Of a stretch of DNA of 64,000 nt, positions 44,752-55,929 are shown one piece after another (the stretch's first letter is position 1; each line of letters begins with the position of its first letter). The position numbers and the translations under genes are program-made. The DNA lies in contig JAVGWX010000019.1 in NCBI GenBank assembly GCA_036924085.1, positions 7,318,141-7,382,140 on the forward strand. The letters run 5' to 3'. The notes under the pieces are model-generated. The model was not told where the DNA came from, made no database searches, and saw nothing but the letters and a program-made list of their open reading frames with translations. Source of the DNA: Ariolimax columbianus. Lineage: Eukaryota; Mollusca; Gastropoda; Stylommatophora; Arionidae.

Positions 44752-45078
44752 GTGGTGTTAGACAAACTTGGCAGAGATGGGCAGAGAAAGATCTTCAGAT
44801 TCAGAACGGGACATTGTAGACTCAAGGCCCACCTCCACAGAATGAGTCTCAGAGACATTGCCACGTGTGATTGTGGAGCACCCAAGCAAACACCAGAACA
44901 TATGCTGCAAGAATGCCCTACCTATGCAGACCAAAGAGAGGCGGTCTGGCTATAGGGGAGTGACCATTCTAGAAAAGCTGTCGGGGACCGGCAAAGACCT
45001 GAAACACACAGTCTCCTTCGTGAACCTCACCGGACAAGAAGCACAGCATCAGTTGATCGATGAAGAAGAAGAAGAAGA
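44752..45078 (+). mobile_element. LINE 3' end with (GAA)n tail
   Basis: Plus strand: FRFRTGHCRLKAHLHRMSL, CDCGAPKQTPEHMLQEC, CPTYADQREAVW, then after a 1-base frame change GVTILEKLSG. Ends in gaagaagaagaagaa (45063-45078). Same C-terminal architecture as the fragment at 6414. Confidence 0.82.
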
Positions 45079-45865
45079 ATGTGGTGTTAAACAAGGCTGT
45101 GTCCTGGTCCCTAAACACTATTCAAAATCTTCTTTTGGCTGCTACTGAAGCTCGCATTTGGTAATGCAACAGAAGAAATTTGCCTTCACACTAGATCAGA
45201 TGGCCGTTTGTTTAATCTTGCCGGACTAAAAGCTAAAACCAAGATCAGGGAGTTTACTGTCAGGAACTTGTTATTTGCTGATGACGCTGCAATTGTCACT
45301 CACAGTCAGCATGAACTCCAAAGATTGATAGATCGCTTCTCCCAGGTATGCAAAGATTTCAGCCTCACAATAAAACAAATGGGCTGGGACAAGACATAGA
45401 TACTATCTCAACCATCACTATCGATAACTACGAACTGTCAACTGTAGACCAGTTCACTTACCTGGGGTCCCTCATCACTGATAAGCTCTCCCTAGACCAT
45501 GAAATAGGCAATTGCATTGGCATGGCTGCTACCATATTTTCTCATCTCACAACACATGTCTGGGAAAACCACAAACTTACAGCCAAGACCACGACAATGG
45601 TCTACAATGCCTGTGTCATCAGTATGCTTCTATAGGGCAGCGAAACGTGGACAACCTATGCCAAACAAGAGCATAGGCTCAAGACCTTTCACCCACGGGG
45701 CCTGAGATCCAACCTTGGCGTGAGAGACAGGGTGACAAATGCGGAGGTTCATTCTCACACTGGTCATCTAAGTATGTACACCTTTCTTCACTAACGAAGA
45801 CAGTGATGGCTTGGTCATGTTTGTCGAAAGGAAGATGGTCGCATCTCCAAAGATATTCTCTTGAA
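45079..45865 (+). mobile_element. LINE RT fragment related to the 18520 family
   Basis: Plus strand: GVKQGCVLVPK (motif B), TRSDGRLFNLAGLKAKTKIR, NLLFADDAAIVTHSQ (catalytic FADD intact), VDQFTYLGSLITDKLSLDHE, then GSETWTTYAKQEHRLK and WLGHVCRKEDGRISKD. It lacks the start and the C-terminus. Frameshifts near 45395 and 45635. Confidence 0.85.
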
Positions 45866-46002
45866 ATAATTATTTTAGTAATGACATTTCATTTGCCAAT
45901 TAGGTTTGATAAGGTGAGATTAAAATGTATTATTTTTACTATGTGAAGGCAAATGCAAATACTAGGATTCTTATTGTTGTTTCTTTTTGGCACCTATTTT
46001 AG
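45866..46002 (+). other. Host intron end with splice acceptor
   Basis: Polypyrimidine-rich tattgttgtttctttttggc leads to the ttttag acceptor at 46002. Confidence 0.7.
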
Positions 46003-46134
46003 AAGCATTTAAGGAAACCAATGGCTCAAGCACTGCTAAAATAGTGGGTGGTGTATGTGCAGCTGTTGTTGGCATCATTATCTGTTGTGGGGCAGGAATT
46101 GGCTTCTACAAATATAAGAAGAATAATCAACAAA
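46003..46134 (+). CDS. Host gene exon: transmembrane segment
   Basis: 132 bases, phase 1-1, acceptor cacctattttag and donor gtaagt. It encodes (E)AFKETNGSSTAKIVGGV... The hydrophobic stretch from about IVGGVCAAVVG to ACGIGF-like GAGIGF is around 22 residues (VGGVCAAVVGIIICCGAGIG), ended by the basic stop-transfer run YKYKKNNQQ. NGS is a sequon just outside the membrane. This fixes orientation: the cysteine-rich and stalk exons are extracellular and the later exons cytoplasmic, giving a type I membrane protein. The Cys-Cys pair and a Cys earlier in the helix could be palmitoylated or dimerise; that is inference. Confidence 0.88.
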
Positions 46135-46189
46135 GTAAGTTCTATTAGTTTTTTTTTCATTCACTATAAGTAGTCATTAATCTTGATGA

Positions 46190-46665
46190 ATAGATTACTA
46201 AGTTTACTTTAATTATTGACTCTAACAGTTTACAGACTAATGCAAGTTAAACTCACTGGTCTATAATTAGCTGGGACTGATTTTTTGCTCTTTTTAAATA
46301 AGAGGATCACTCCTACATTTTTTTCATTCCCTTGGAACAATCGTTTTTGCAAGTGATTGAGAACATAATTTTGCCAATGGTTTTGCTAGTTGGTCTCTAA
46401 TTTCAAACAGCAATTTTGGATGAATACCATCTTGACCTAGACATTTATCCACTTTCAACCCCTCAAATTAAAAAAAAACCATTTCCTCTGAAATACAGAT
46501 TGATCTTAATCCCTCTGTATCCATGTCTCTTTGGAAAATATCTATAGACTGTGGGATATTGGAGCAGTTTTATATTGTGTATACTGTGCTTAAGTACTGA
46601 TTGAGTAGATTAGCTGCCTCCCTATTCTCACTTATTATTTTTCCTGAGCTATCTATGATAAAAAG
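46190..46665 (-). mobile_element. CR1-like LINE fragment, second copy
   Basis: Aligns base for base by eye with the RT fingers and linker region of the CR1 at about 12395-12845 (acatttatccactttcaa, gattgagtagattagctgcc). Truncated at both ends; lies 55 bp after the transmembrane exon. Confidence 0.88.
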
Positions 46666-46904
46666 TAAGATGGCCGCGCCTTAATGGCTGCACTTTCGAC
46701 TCGCTCCGGTGTTTGTTTCGAGTTTTCTGATGTTTGGTGGGTCCTGTTCTGATTATAATTAACAACTCCTTTACCAGGAGGTATCAGGGACTTTGTTCTG
46801 TAGAATTGATGTGATTTCAATCGATTATCTTGTTAATTATACTGCATTTCATGCCTGGCTTGAACCGTGTGAACCATGTTCTTTCACCCTATCAAATGTC
46901 TATT
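46666..46904 (+). other. Possible LINE 5' end with AAGATGGCCG motif
   Basis: taagatggccgcgccttaat at about 46669-46688, GC-rich against an AT-rich background, followed by about 200 bp without coding signal. AAGATGGC at the start of a GC-rich run resembles YY1-type initiator motifs at LINE 5' ends. The element it would belong to is not identifiable. Confidence 0.3.
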
Positions 46905-48640
46905 GCATTTGACTAACTATATGACATTTTCAGATCATCTGTGTAATTCAGGTCATCCAATTGTGACAATAGTGTCCACTGAATACCAGTTATTTTTCTC
47001 TCAATTGATGTCTTCATTATCCAAGCTATAGCCAACAAGAACAGGAAGGGTGAGAGTCGGCAACCTTGTCTCACCCCTGTTTTCACTCTGAAGCTGTCAA
47101 TCAGTGCTCTTTCATGTACCACTCTACGAACTGTATCTTCATACACATTCTGTATAAGGGTAATGTACGTCTCTGGTATCTCATAGTGTCTCAACAGTTG
47201 CCATAGCTTACTTTGATCCACACTTTCAAATGCCTTTTCATAGTCTATACAAATGATTATATTCAATACTTTGTTCTACTATGATGTGTAGAGTAGCAAT
47301 ATGATCTGTGCATGATCTTACCTGGTGAAATCCTGCCTGTTCCTCTCTGAATTTGTTTATGTACTTCAGCTTTCAATCTGTCGAAGATGATTTTGTTGAA
47401 TATCTTGCCTGGTAACGATCATCCTCCTATAATTGCTGCAATCTGCCAGGTCTCCCTTCTTTGGAAATTGTTGAGTATAGCTATCTTCTTTTCTTTTACT
47501 TTTCTTATATTTTTATGCAATGTCTCTGTTGTGATCCATTCCTTGTGTTGGGTTCTATTGAATCCGGCAGTTTCTTCACATGTCTTATTGTCGCCTCTCA
47601 AACTGATAAAAGGAAACAGTGTGGGTTCAAACCCCACAGGTTTCAAGCAACCCCTGGTCTCAAAGGAGGTGGTACCAGTGCCTGCCTCCTGAATTACCTC
47701 CAGTTGTCTTGACATATGTTTTCCCACTGGCCCAAGGTACTTTGAGACCAGAGAGTGAGGTAGATGACTAGCACAGCTTCTTATTCACTATAATCCAAAT
47801 ACAGCGTAAATTACATCATCAAGACAAAATCATCTGATGGTGTAATCATCATCGCTTGTGATGAGCAATTAACTTTTGGGGGGTTTTTGTGACTATTCCA
47901 CAACTTTTTAGCCTACTGTAATTGTCCATCTTATTGACCTTATATAGCTCTTGCAGCACTTGGCATCTGTTATAACGTTTTATACTATATTGTGTCTTCC
48001 TTTCCTGGTCTTGTAAGATGTGTACATTACATCTCATTCTCCTTGTCCCCCTTACTTGGTGCTTTTTTAGTTTGAATTGCGAGATCCCCACCAACATGTG
48101 GTGATCTGAGTCCGCATCTGCACACCGCTTTACTTTTACATCTTGTAGTGTACTTCTGAATGCTTAACTGACACAGATGGTGGTCGATCTGGTTTTCCGT
48201 TATGGAATCTTGTGATTTCCATGTGACCGTATGTGCCTTCTTGTGTGGAAACATGCTTCCTCCAATTATCATTTTGTTTAGCGCTCATAGCTCTGCAAAC
48301 ATTTCTCTGCTTTTGTTCATCTGTCCTATTCCTTTTCTTCTCATAATCTGGTTCATAACCCATGTTGTCTGCTCCCACTTTAGCATTGAAGTCTTCCGCT
48401 AATATTAAGAGATGTTTCTTTTTCTATGTCTATACCTCTTGCAGCTTGTAAAACTTTTATTTGTTATCAGCTTTGACCTTGTCAGTTGGGTCATAGCACT
48501 GAATGATGTAATAGACTGCATTATGATGAGGAATGAAGACTTATTGGGCAAAATTCATCTTACAAAAATCTTCTCAAGTTATTCTAGAGATTCTCGCCCC
48601 ACAGAGAACATGTCGCCAAAATAGGAATGTGCGGCTATAA
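46905..48640 (-). mobile_element. RTE-type LINE, endonuclease and RT
   Basis: Minus strand: endonuclease blocks CYDPTDK, LAEDFNAKVGADNMGYE, MIIGGSMFPHKKAHTVTW and ENQIDH (48640-48027), then RT ORF 46913-47266 with CIDYEKAFESVDQSKLW (motif A), KTGVRQGCRLSPFLFLL (motif B) and LNYTDDL (YADD as YTDD). The EN-RT linker is interrupted near 47600-47760 by a SINE-like piece. Truncated after the catalytic box. Confidence 0.85.
47600..47760 (+). mobile_element. Possible SINE insertion in the RTE linker
   Basis: ggttcaaaccccacagg (about 47626-47642) is a good box B, but no box A is visible upstream. It interrupts the RTE linker reading NKTCEETAGFN. Could be a head-truncated SINE or chance. Confidence 0.35.
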
Positions 48641-49089
48641 CATCAGGTTATATGATTAGCAGAGCAGCATAGATGGCGCCTGACAGGCTTCGGGTCTACC
48701 TTGCTCTAATTTATGCTTTCACCACCACCAGTCCCAAAAATAGGTGATATTATATTACAGGGGCTACTACCCTAACGGTTGGTAACAGATACTGGAATTA
48801 ACCTGGCAAGTCGCCAGTGGATTTTTACCTGCCAAAAAATATTAAACAAAGGAGGTCTCACGACATCTGACAACACAAGTGGGCTGAAGATAGATGAAGA
48901 CATAAGAAAAGAGCCAACAACATCCTCTGGAACAACAAATTAAATGAAAGAATTGGAGCTGGATGAGACATATGCAACGGAAACTCACCGTCCAACATAG
49001 CTAGACAGGCTGTTACATGGAAATTTCATAGGGAAGAGAGAGAGAGAGAGACAGACAGACACACAGATGAGACCCAAAGATACATGTAG
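48641..49089 (-). mobile_element. Probable RTE 5' region and simple repeat
   Basis: Non-coding sequence upstream of the RTE endonuclease (minus orientation), containing ggcgccatct and a stretch of about 200 bp without ORFs. A GA/GACA microsatellite occupies about 49033-49068. Confidence 0.4.
49033..49068. repeat. (GA)n/(GACA)n microsatellite
   Basis: gagagagagagagagacagacagacacaca; simple sequence. Confidence 0.9.
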
Positions 49090-49580
49090 AAGAGATTGCA
49101 AGAATGCTACATGCTTTATTTGATTGACTGAAGGATGTTGACATTGATGTTTTTGTTCCTTGTTCCAAAACTTGCACTCATGGTTCTATTGGTAATAGTC
49201 TTCTACTTTATGAGTGCCCTCTGTGCCTTTCTAGAAAGCATCAGTATCACTCCTTCTGTGTGTTTATCATCAGCTCCTGCATTTCCAGAGTAAATTATCA
49301 TTTTCCCAGTTGTCAATTTCATCTTTCCTGATTGTGTTCATCTTGTTTCGTACTCCTAGCACTGTCACATAATTTCTCATCTCTTTAACTAACTATGTTG
49401 TTTTCCCTGTGGGGTATATTGCTCTAACATTCAATGCTGCTATATTGGTCCTCTAATCGGTATTCAGAAGAGCTTCCTTGCAACTTTCACTCCACTGTGT
49501 CAATCTTCTTGTTTCTGAAGGTCCTTCTTTTCCCAAGACCATTTGCTTTTGCTCTGTTGTCAATGTTTTCGTAACCGACT
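49090..49580 (-). mobile_element. LINE endonuclease, N-terminal part
   Basis: Minus strand: AALNVRAIYPTGKTT, LVKEMRNYVTVLGVRNK and a THRRSDTDAF-type stretch (EH..GVGI-like block with frame change). RTE-like endonuclease start. Confidence 0.6.
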
Positions 49581-49588
49581 TTGTTTTT

Positions 49589-50335
49589 TTAGATTTGGGT
49601 CTTGTCTTGTCTTATCCAGAACTCATCAGTAATCTTGTCTTGTCTTATCCACTTGTGCTGTGAGGTATCATTGGGAGCCATAATTTTCTGTCCAAGGCCA
49701 GACATGTTGCTGAAGTAGTCATCATCCCATGGCGATTTAGAATATCCGTAACATTTCAATCCAACTAGTTCTTGGTCTGTCATGGTTGCAAAAACTTGAT
49801 TGCCGTGCATTATAGACGCACAGGGGAAGTTGGTTAGGTTTTATTCTCATTTGATGGCAGAACCACTTGATTCTCTCCTCATAAATATATTTGGTGCATG
49901 ATCTTGCTTCAACAATACTTCTCACATCTTCATTGTGCATTCTGTCTCTTCTAGTTACATTGATTATTATCTGGAGACATCTCATCTCAAATTTCATGAT
50001 CTTTCTCTCTAGAGATTTTGTTTAAGTCCACGTTTGGCACTGGTAACAGAGCATTGGCTCAAATATACTGTTCATCAGCATTCTTTTTGTGGACATGTTT
50101 ATGTTAGGGTGTTTCAATAATGGTGACAGCTGATATGCAATTGCATTTGCTTTTTGGCACCTGATCTCAATTTCTCTGTCTAGACCTCCATAATATGTGA
50201 AAACACTGCCCAAGTACTTGAATTCCTGCACTTGTTTATATTGGTAGATTTTAGTGACTGGCCTAACCTAACTTTACTCTAGGTGAGCTGTTCGTGTTTA
50301 GTCTATTTTCATCTTCATTTCCTATCTAGCTTGAC
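49589..50335 (-). mobile_element. RTE-type LINE 3' part, minus copy
   Basis: ORF 50022-50231 reads EFKYLGSVFTYYGGLDRE, KANAIAYQLSPLLKHPNI, MLCYQCQTWT. ORF 49737-49997 reads KFEMRCLQIIINVTRRDRM and IKWFCHQMRIKPNQLP. The 3' UTR ends with (aagac)n near 49600. Its last 250 bp pair as an inverted repeat with 50430-50610. Confidence 0.85.
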
Positions 50336-50429
50336 TGACCCATTTTCGAAGCTTTTGCTTCTGCTGGCTTAGCTACTGGATTCATTAAGACATGCAAGCT
50401 TCCTCACCATTTTAAGGTAACCTGACGTA
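50336..50429. other. Spacer between opposed LINE ends
   Basis: Nothing recognised. Confidence 0.4.
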
Positions 50430-50610
50430 CTACCAATGTGCACATATAATGCGTGGTGATGAGTTTTCGCAACAGTGACATACATATATTCTAAATCATC
50501 ACTGGATGATAACTACTTCAGCAACGTGCCTGGTCCTGGACAGAAAACTACAGCTCACCACATTGCCATACGGCACAAGTGGATAAGACAAGATAAGACT
50601 AATAAGGAAA
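50430..50610 (+). mobile_element. RTE-type LINE 3' end, plus copy
   Basis: About 180 bp matching the reverse complement of 49600-49840 (tggatgataactacttcagc, gcacaagtggataagacaag) and ending in an (aagac)n-like tail. Same family as the copy to its left, opposite orientation. Confidence 0.85.
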
Positions 50611-50614
50611 AAAA

Positions 50615-52172
50615 ACAAATATCACAACACACAAGTGAAAGACAAAAAAGAACAGAACATCTACAGCAAAGAGAAACAGTAAGACAGATGGATTTAGTAT
50701 TTTGAAAAAACACTAAACAGAAATCCACCAATATCCCAGACTGACATAGAACCAGCAAAGGAGCCCCTAAATGCAAATTTCAATTAAAAAATCCTCCAGT
50801 TAAACAAGAGATCACACAAGCACTAAGACTATTTAAAACGTCGGAAAGCTGCAGCACCAGATGGAATCCCTCGAGAAGCCATGAATGCGGACATATTAAG
50901 CCACCACAGAGAGGATATTGGAACAAGAAACCATTCTCAATAAAGTGAAAAGAGTGTCATCTAATCACATTGTCAAACAAAGGAAATCTGGTTTCATGCA
51001 GTAACTGATAACGAATAACTCAACTTGCAGTGACTGGAAAATTCATGACCAGGATAATGCGTGATTATCAAAATGCTTTAGATGGAAAAAACAGGAAGAT
51101 ATTGCATAGATCAAGTAGCAACACTTATAATTATCATAGAGCATCTAGAGAGTGGCAGACATTTCTTTACATGAACTTTACAGATTTAGCAAAGGCATTT
51201 CATAGTTTAGACCGAACAGCAATTTGGAAAATATTGAAGAAGCCACATGTAGAATAATCCAGAAAGGCAAATTGTCAGACCTTTTACAGATCAAACTGAC
51301 GAGAGACAGAGATGCCTACTGGCTCCAACTATCTTTCTCATGGTCATGGGCTGGGTGATGAGGCAAATAACAGAGGGCAGAAAGGAATTCAAAGAACATT
51401 TGATAAGCAGCTGGAAGACCTCGATTTTGCAGATGACATTTGAATGCTGTCATATAAGCAGCAGGACTTACAAAGAAAGATAGACTAACATATGTAGCAG
51501 CACACGTGTGATTGCAGATTAATGTGAACAATACAAAGGAAATGAGAATAAATAACAGAGGGATCCCACAAAGATATATGGTCAGATAATTAAAGAAGTG
51601 CAAAATTGTACCTACTTAGAAGTAACATTGATAAAGACAGAGGAACAAACCAAGATGTTAACGCATGATTAGCAAGACCAGATTTGTTTCAACTCTTTTT
51701 GCCCAATATGAAGCTATGCTGCTTTCTTCGTGGAAAAAAAATTAAGCTGTTTAACACAATTGTAAATTTAGTCATGATGTATGGCTTGACATGTGAGTAA
51801 GGGTGTCAGATCCAGACTGCAGACATTTCTTAAACTAGTGTCTTCATCACATAATTTGTGTTAAATGGCCAGAGACAATGGCAAATGCACAACTATGGAA
51901 AAGAACACAACAACAACTAGTACAGCATGAAATTGTGGGGATATATAGGAGACACTCTCAGAAAGAAACCAGACAGCATAACCAGATATGTCCTCGATTT
52001 TGAACCCACAGGGAAAATAGCAAGTGGAAGGCCAAGAAACACATGATGAACGAATGGTTGAGGAGGAAATCAGTTCAGTTGGGGTCTCGTGGGTGGAACA
52101 GAATAGGATCAGATGGAGAGCATTTGTTGCTGCCCTATGTTCCAAGGGGGAACCAGATGAATAAATGATGAT
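50615..52172 (+). mobile_element. RTE-type LINE, RT to 3' end
   Basis: Plus strand: LNRNPPISQTDIEPAKEPLN, GIPREAMNADI, IDQVATLIIIIEH, NFTDLAKAFHSLDRTAIW (motif A with FHSL), QRCLLAPTIFLMVMGWVMRQ (motif B region), then GYIGDTLRKKPDSITR, RWRAFVAALCSKGEP, stop and tgatgatgaat tail. Many frameshifts, but the order is complete from linker to tail. Confidence 0.85.
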
Positions 52173-52422
52173 GAATAACTGAACTTAATCTGGTAAATGT
52201 CTTAAGTTCTAGAAAGAACAGAACTGGAGTACTGTGTTTCATAATTATGGTAGTGACACACTTTGTTTGAAGTTTGACTTTTTGTTTGATACTATTTTTG
52301 AATTGATATAACAAGATAATCTTACAGGTGATTTATTTGACTGATTATGCTGTAGTTTGTATTGTTTATTGTTCTCTTAATTATTAAGGATCACGTTTTT
52401 TTGTGTGCAATAGAAAGGTAAA
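52173..52422. other. Host intron, unassigned
   Basis: No feature seen. Confidence 0.45.
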
Positions 52423-52678
52423 GGCTCAGCGACCACGTCACAACAAAAAACAAAATGAAACCTCATGTTTCGGCCACAGGGACAAATAATTAAGAGATAC
52501 AACTGGCAAATCGCAACAAAAACAAAGACAAGATGTCTTCAGTGATGCCATGCTGTCTTGGTTTTTGTTGTGATTTGTTAGGCTTTTACTCCAGTTTCTT
52601 GTCCCTGACGAAGACCTTGTGACCATATGATGGGTTTTGTTTTGTATTTATCTTGGTGAAGTCACTGAGCCATTTGTC
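52423..52678. mobile_element. Foldback MITE-like inverted repeat
   Basis: Ends ggctcagcgaccacgtcac (left) and complement of gtgaagtcactgagcc (right) are inverted repeats. Inner segments also pair: caaatcgcaacaaaaac (52508) with gtttttgttgtgatttg (52560). The whole 250 bp can fold as a long hairpin. Target duplication not identified. Confidence 0.55.
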
Positions 52679-52689
52679 AATCAATGTCG

Positions 52690-53019
52690 TCAGTTTTATT
52701 TTTGTTTGAACTCTCTTCTTCTTCATGTGTATCTTAGACACCTTCTATTTGTCTTAGCTGTGAATTCCAGAAAAGAGACTCGTCGTAATGCTAGGAGTTG
52801 GTTTTCTTAATATGTATTGTATCCAAATCCAGCATCATCTCTTCATCTCTTGTTCAACTGTTGTTTGTCTGATTCTTTCTACTAGTTGTATATTAGTGAT
52901 CTTATCATACAATATCAATCCTATTATTTTGCACAGGCACCAATTCATGCAATTCTGTATATTTTTGGTTGCTGTTGTTGTTCTCTCCGTTTCAGAGCCA
53001 TACATTAGAACTATCTTTA
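52690..53019 (-). mobile_element. RTE-type LINE 3' part
   Basis: Minus strand: NIQNCMNWCLCKIIGLI, YDKITNIQLVERIRQT, VEQEMKR-CWIWIQYILRKP and SITTSLFWNSQLRQIEG, the RTE connection region. Ends abruptly at the LTR-A insertion (53016-53019 TTTA). Confidence 0.75.
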
Positions 53020-54228
53020 TGTGGCAGCGTAAAGCATTTAACAGTAGTTAGCTATCACAAATGTTACTACATGCATCCACATCATTCACAACACAACCAC
53101 ACTCAGCAAATAAATCAACAACATTCTCCAGCAACAGGTGTTGTATTTAATAATAACACATTCAATCAATATTATTAAAGTCAGCTGAAAACAACTTAAC
53201 TAAATAATCATATATTATATTTATTAATATAAATATTAACTACAGCTCAAGTTTAAAATACTAGTTTTTGTTAACCCTTCCCAACTACTTAACAACCCAG
53301 TTTAGCCGCTACACTCCCTGCCTCTTATTTGCACATTCAGCACACTCTCACAAATTCATATTCACGATTGTATTCTGTGCATTCACTCACACTCAGATCC
53401 CTTCAGGCAGGTGATCTTTACATTACACATTCAGATCCCTTCAGGCAGGTGATCTTTACATTACACATTCAATTTGTTCAACATATACTCACACGTGGTC
53501 ACACACTCAATTGATCTGCATATACACATAATCCAGAACATACATCGTTCCCTTGGTGTCCTGCACACACACACATTCAGATCTCTTCTAGTCACAGGGT
53601 GCCCAACACACACCTTATAGAGCGACTGGCCAAGACTCAAAGGCATATGCTGGTTCAGTCACTCTGCAACTCATTCCATATTTCTCACACACTCGTAAGC
53701 AGCCTGCTAACTAGTAGCAGCCTATCAATTACTCTTCTAGTAAGTTGGTGAGCTAAACTCTCATTCCTTTCCAGCCAGTCTCCGAGCTAAACTCTCAGTC
53801 CTTCTCTCTCCATGGCCAGTTTACTTGAGTTAAACTTTGCTTAGTATAATATAGTCTCAAGCAGTATCATGGCTGTCCAATGGTGTTCTGTGGGTTGTCA
53901 GCCATCACTGTAGTTTGGATCCACCTTTAACTATTTGTTATTGGAACTAATCACTCTAAATTTCTGTCGCTCTAAAATGTTGCAGCAAGACATGATGATC
54001 TTTGTCTGTCACTAACCCCCCCACTACCCAAATCGGAATGACAGAGTGGTCAGCTCCTAACTTCTACCTGTGCCAGACACATTCTTTCCCTCAACCCCCC
54101 GTTTTTCATTGTCAACTTAGTGTCGAGGCGGTAAGTGACCTTGGCACACATCCAGGTACTTTTTTTTGCCAGTCGCCAGCCCCATCACCCCTGTCCTTAA
54201 CTCCCATGCTCCAGCTGGAACTGTTACA
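53020..54228. mobile_element. LTR-A copy 3, full-length solo LTR
   Basis: 1209 bp, starts TGTGGCAGCG, ends GGAACTGTTACA, flanked by TTTA (53016-53019 and 54229-54232). Landmarks atgcatccacatcattcac, gactggccaagactcaaagg and gtgaccttggcacacatcc. A perfect 38-bp internal tandem duplication lies at 53394-53431 and 53432-53469 (cagatcccttcaggcaggtg...). Confidence 0.9.
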
Positions 54229-54232
54229 TTTA

Positions 54233-54876
54233 CAATACACTATGATTTGATTTTTGTGTTACATTTAACTGATTTTTATTTTCAAAAGTTTTCAAATACT
54301 ATGATAGCGGCTCTTGCATTTTGTATTTTTACATGGATATTTGTGTCTATTCATTTTACTTTGTTTTATATTGCTGCCAAGAAGTATGGATGATTCTGTC
54401 ACGTAGGAATATGTCAGCTAGCTGACTGTTATCTCATGCTGTGCCATTTTTATGTTTAATTTCATTTCAATTTTCTGTGGCTTCTTATCACGTATATTTA
54501 TATTGTTTTGCATCTGTTTACAATTATGGGACAGAAAAACCAAGTCAGATCATCAATTTGGTTTTAACTAGACTTTTTAAAAACCGATATTGTTTTCATT
54601 AGCCTTCCTCTCTTGGAAACTATTTTAAAATAGTCAACATTGAGTCCATGTTAATTTTCTACACAAGTGTACTCCTTTTTGCACTTTCAGCAAGTATGTG
54701 TACAGTATATAGCCCTTGCATCACTTTTCTGTACAGTCTTGCAGTAATGTTGCAAATTTGTTTATTATCCACAATTTAATTTTATGTTGAAAGATGGCTA
54801 CAATTATTGCTCAATATGACACAGTTTCTCATTTAGCTAGTTTTATTCATGAAGAATATATCTTTTATTTTGTCAG
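54233..54876 (+). other. Host intron before cytoplasmic exon 1
   Basis: AT-rich DNA without coding signal, ending in the pyrimidine-rich run before tgtcagtag. Confidence 0.55.
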
Positions 54877-54952
54877 TAGATATTGCCAAGAATCCTGAAA
54901 ACACTGGAAACTCATCTGATAATCATATTAATAAATCTAAAAAGGAGACAAG
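54877..54952 (+). CDS. Host gene exon: cytoplasmic exon 1
   Basis: Acceptor tgtcag|tag|atattg, donor ag|gtaaat. Two AG acceptors three bases apart (54876 and 54879) are both in frame: use of the first gives IDIAKNPENTG, use of the second NIAKNPENTG. Remainder: NSSDNHINKSKKETR. Phase 1 in, phase 2 out. Hydrophilic, charged and low in hydrophobic residues, as expected for a cytoplasmic tail. No tyrosine-based signalling motif. Confidence 0.68.
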
Positions 54953-55074
54953 GTAAATTATACATGTTTTTTTTTAACTGTTAGTTTTTCTACAAAATAT
55001 GTATTATTCCTCGACAGACTTTGAATTGACAATGTAGCATTCCTCAGAAATACGACCATCCAAAGTCAATTTAA
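54953..55074 (+). other. Host intron
   Basis: Nothing recognised. Confidence 0.5.
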
Positions 55075-55745
55075 AGTTTCAATGTTAAATAGGTATCATG
55101 TGTTACCACAGCTGGAAGATGTAGAAGATGAAGAAGAGCATTGGTAACAGATAAAATGTGTATGGAACAAGATTTGGGGAAAAAAGAAAAGCAACACATA
55201 GTATGAACTAGGGGATGAAGAAAGCAGACTGGAATGATAGCAGAAGTAAATACCAGGGTCAAGCCTTTGAAAATATATATCATGCAACAAATAAAAAAGT
55301 TAAAAGGGACCTGACAAAAGAAACTAAATTGACAAGTTGGCAAAAGAAGCAGGAGAAGCTGTGACAAAAGCAAACATGAAACTGCTGCACAACATCACAT
55401 AAATTGACCTGAAAATGAAAGCTTTAAGGTAGTAAATGGACGTAATTTGCTTAGCAGCACAAATGAGTCAAATGAAGAGATGGAAAAAATAGGTTAGTTT
55501 AAATAGATCAGCTCTACAAAAGTTCCTAGACATTCAATCGTCGAAATTGGAACTGCAAGATAACGAAACCAAACAAAGAGGAAATTATTAAATAAATTAC
55601 TTCTTTAAAATGGTAAATCTACTCGCCCAGATAATATCACTACAAAGGCAATCAAAGCAGACATCTACATATCCACAGAGAGTATTTACAAATTACTTGG
55701 TAACATTTTGAAAAGGAAAGAAATACCAGCAGACTGGGAAAAAAG
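55075..55745 (+). mobile_element. RTE-type LINE fragment, EN-RT linker
   Basis: Plus strand: IDKLAKEAGEAVTKANMK and LLHNIT, then NGKSTRPDNITTKAIKADI, YKLLGNILKRKEIPADWEK, where the match stops. This is the linker and start of the fingers. Confidence 0.75.
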
Positions 55746-55929
55746 GCTTGAATCCTCTGTGTTAGTTTAGTATTAGTGTTATTATTAAGTTTAGTAGTTC
55801 TTTTCTTTTGTTGATATTGTGTAACAATTATTATTGTAAATAAATTGTCTTGTTTTATGGTAAACGCAAGTTTTAGTGTTTCTGTGTTGAAGCGTAACAT
55901 TATGTAGTCTATGTTGTAACTAAGTAGAC
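55746..55929. other. Unassigned
   Basis: Nothing recognised. Confidence 0.4.

Noticed and set aside
46905..48640. Host endonuclease/exonuclease III-like gene
   Set aside because: GDFN/QIDH blocks are followed by an RT with motifs A and B, so it is an RTE LINE.
55071..55373. 100-aa minus ORF rich in Leu and Phe, resembling a membrane protein
   Set aside because: Antisense of the charged, Lys-rich RTE linker at 55075-55400; hydrophobicity is a by-product of the opposite strand.
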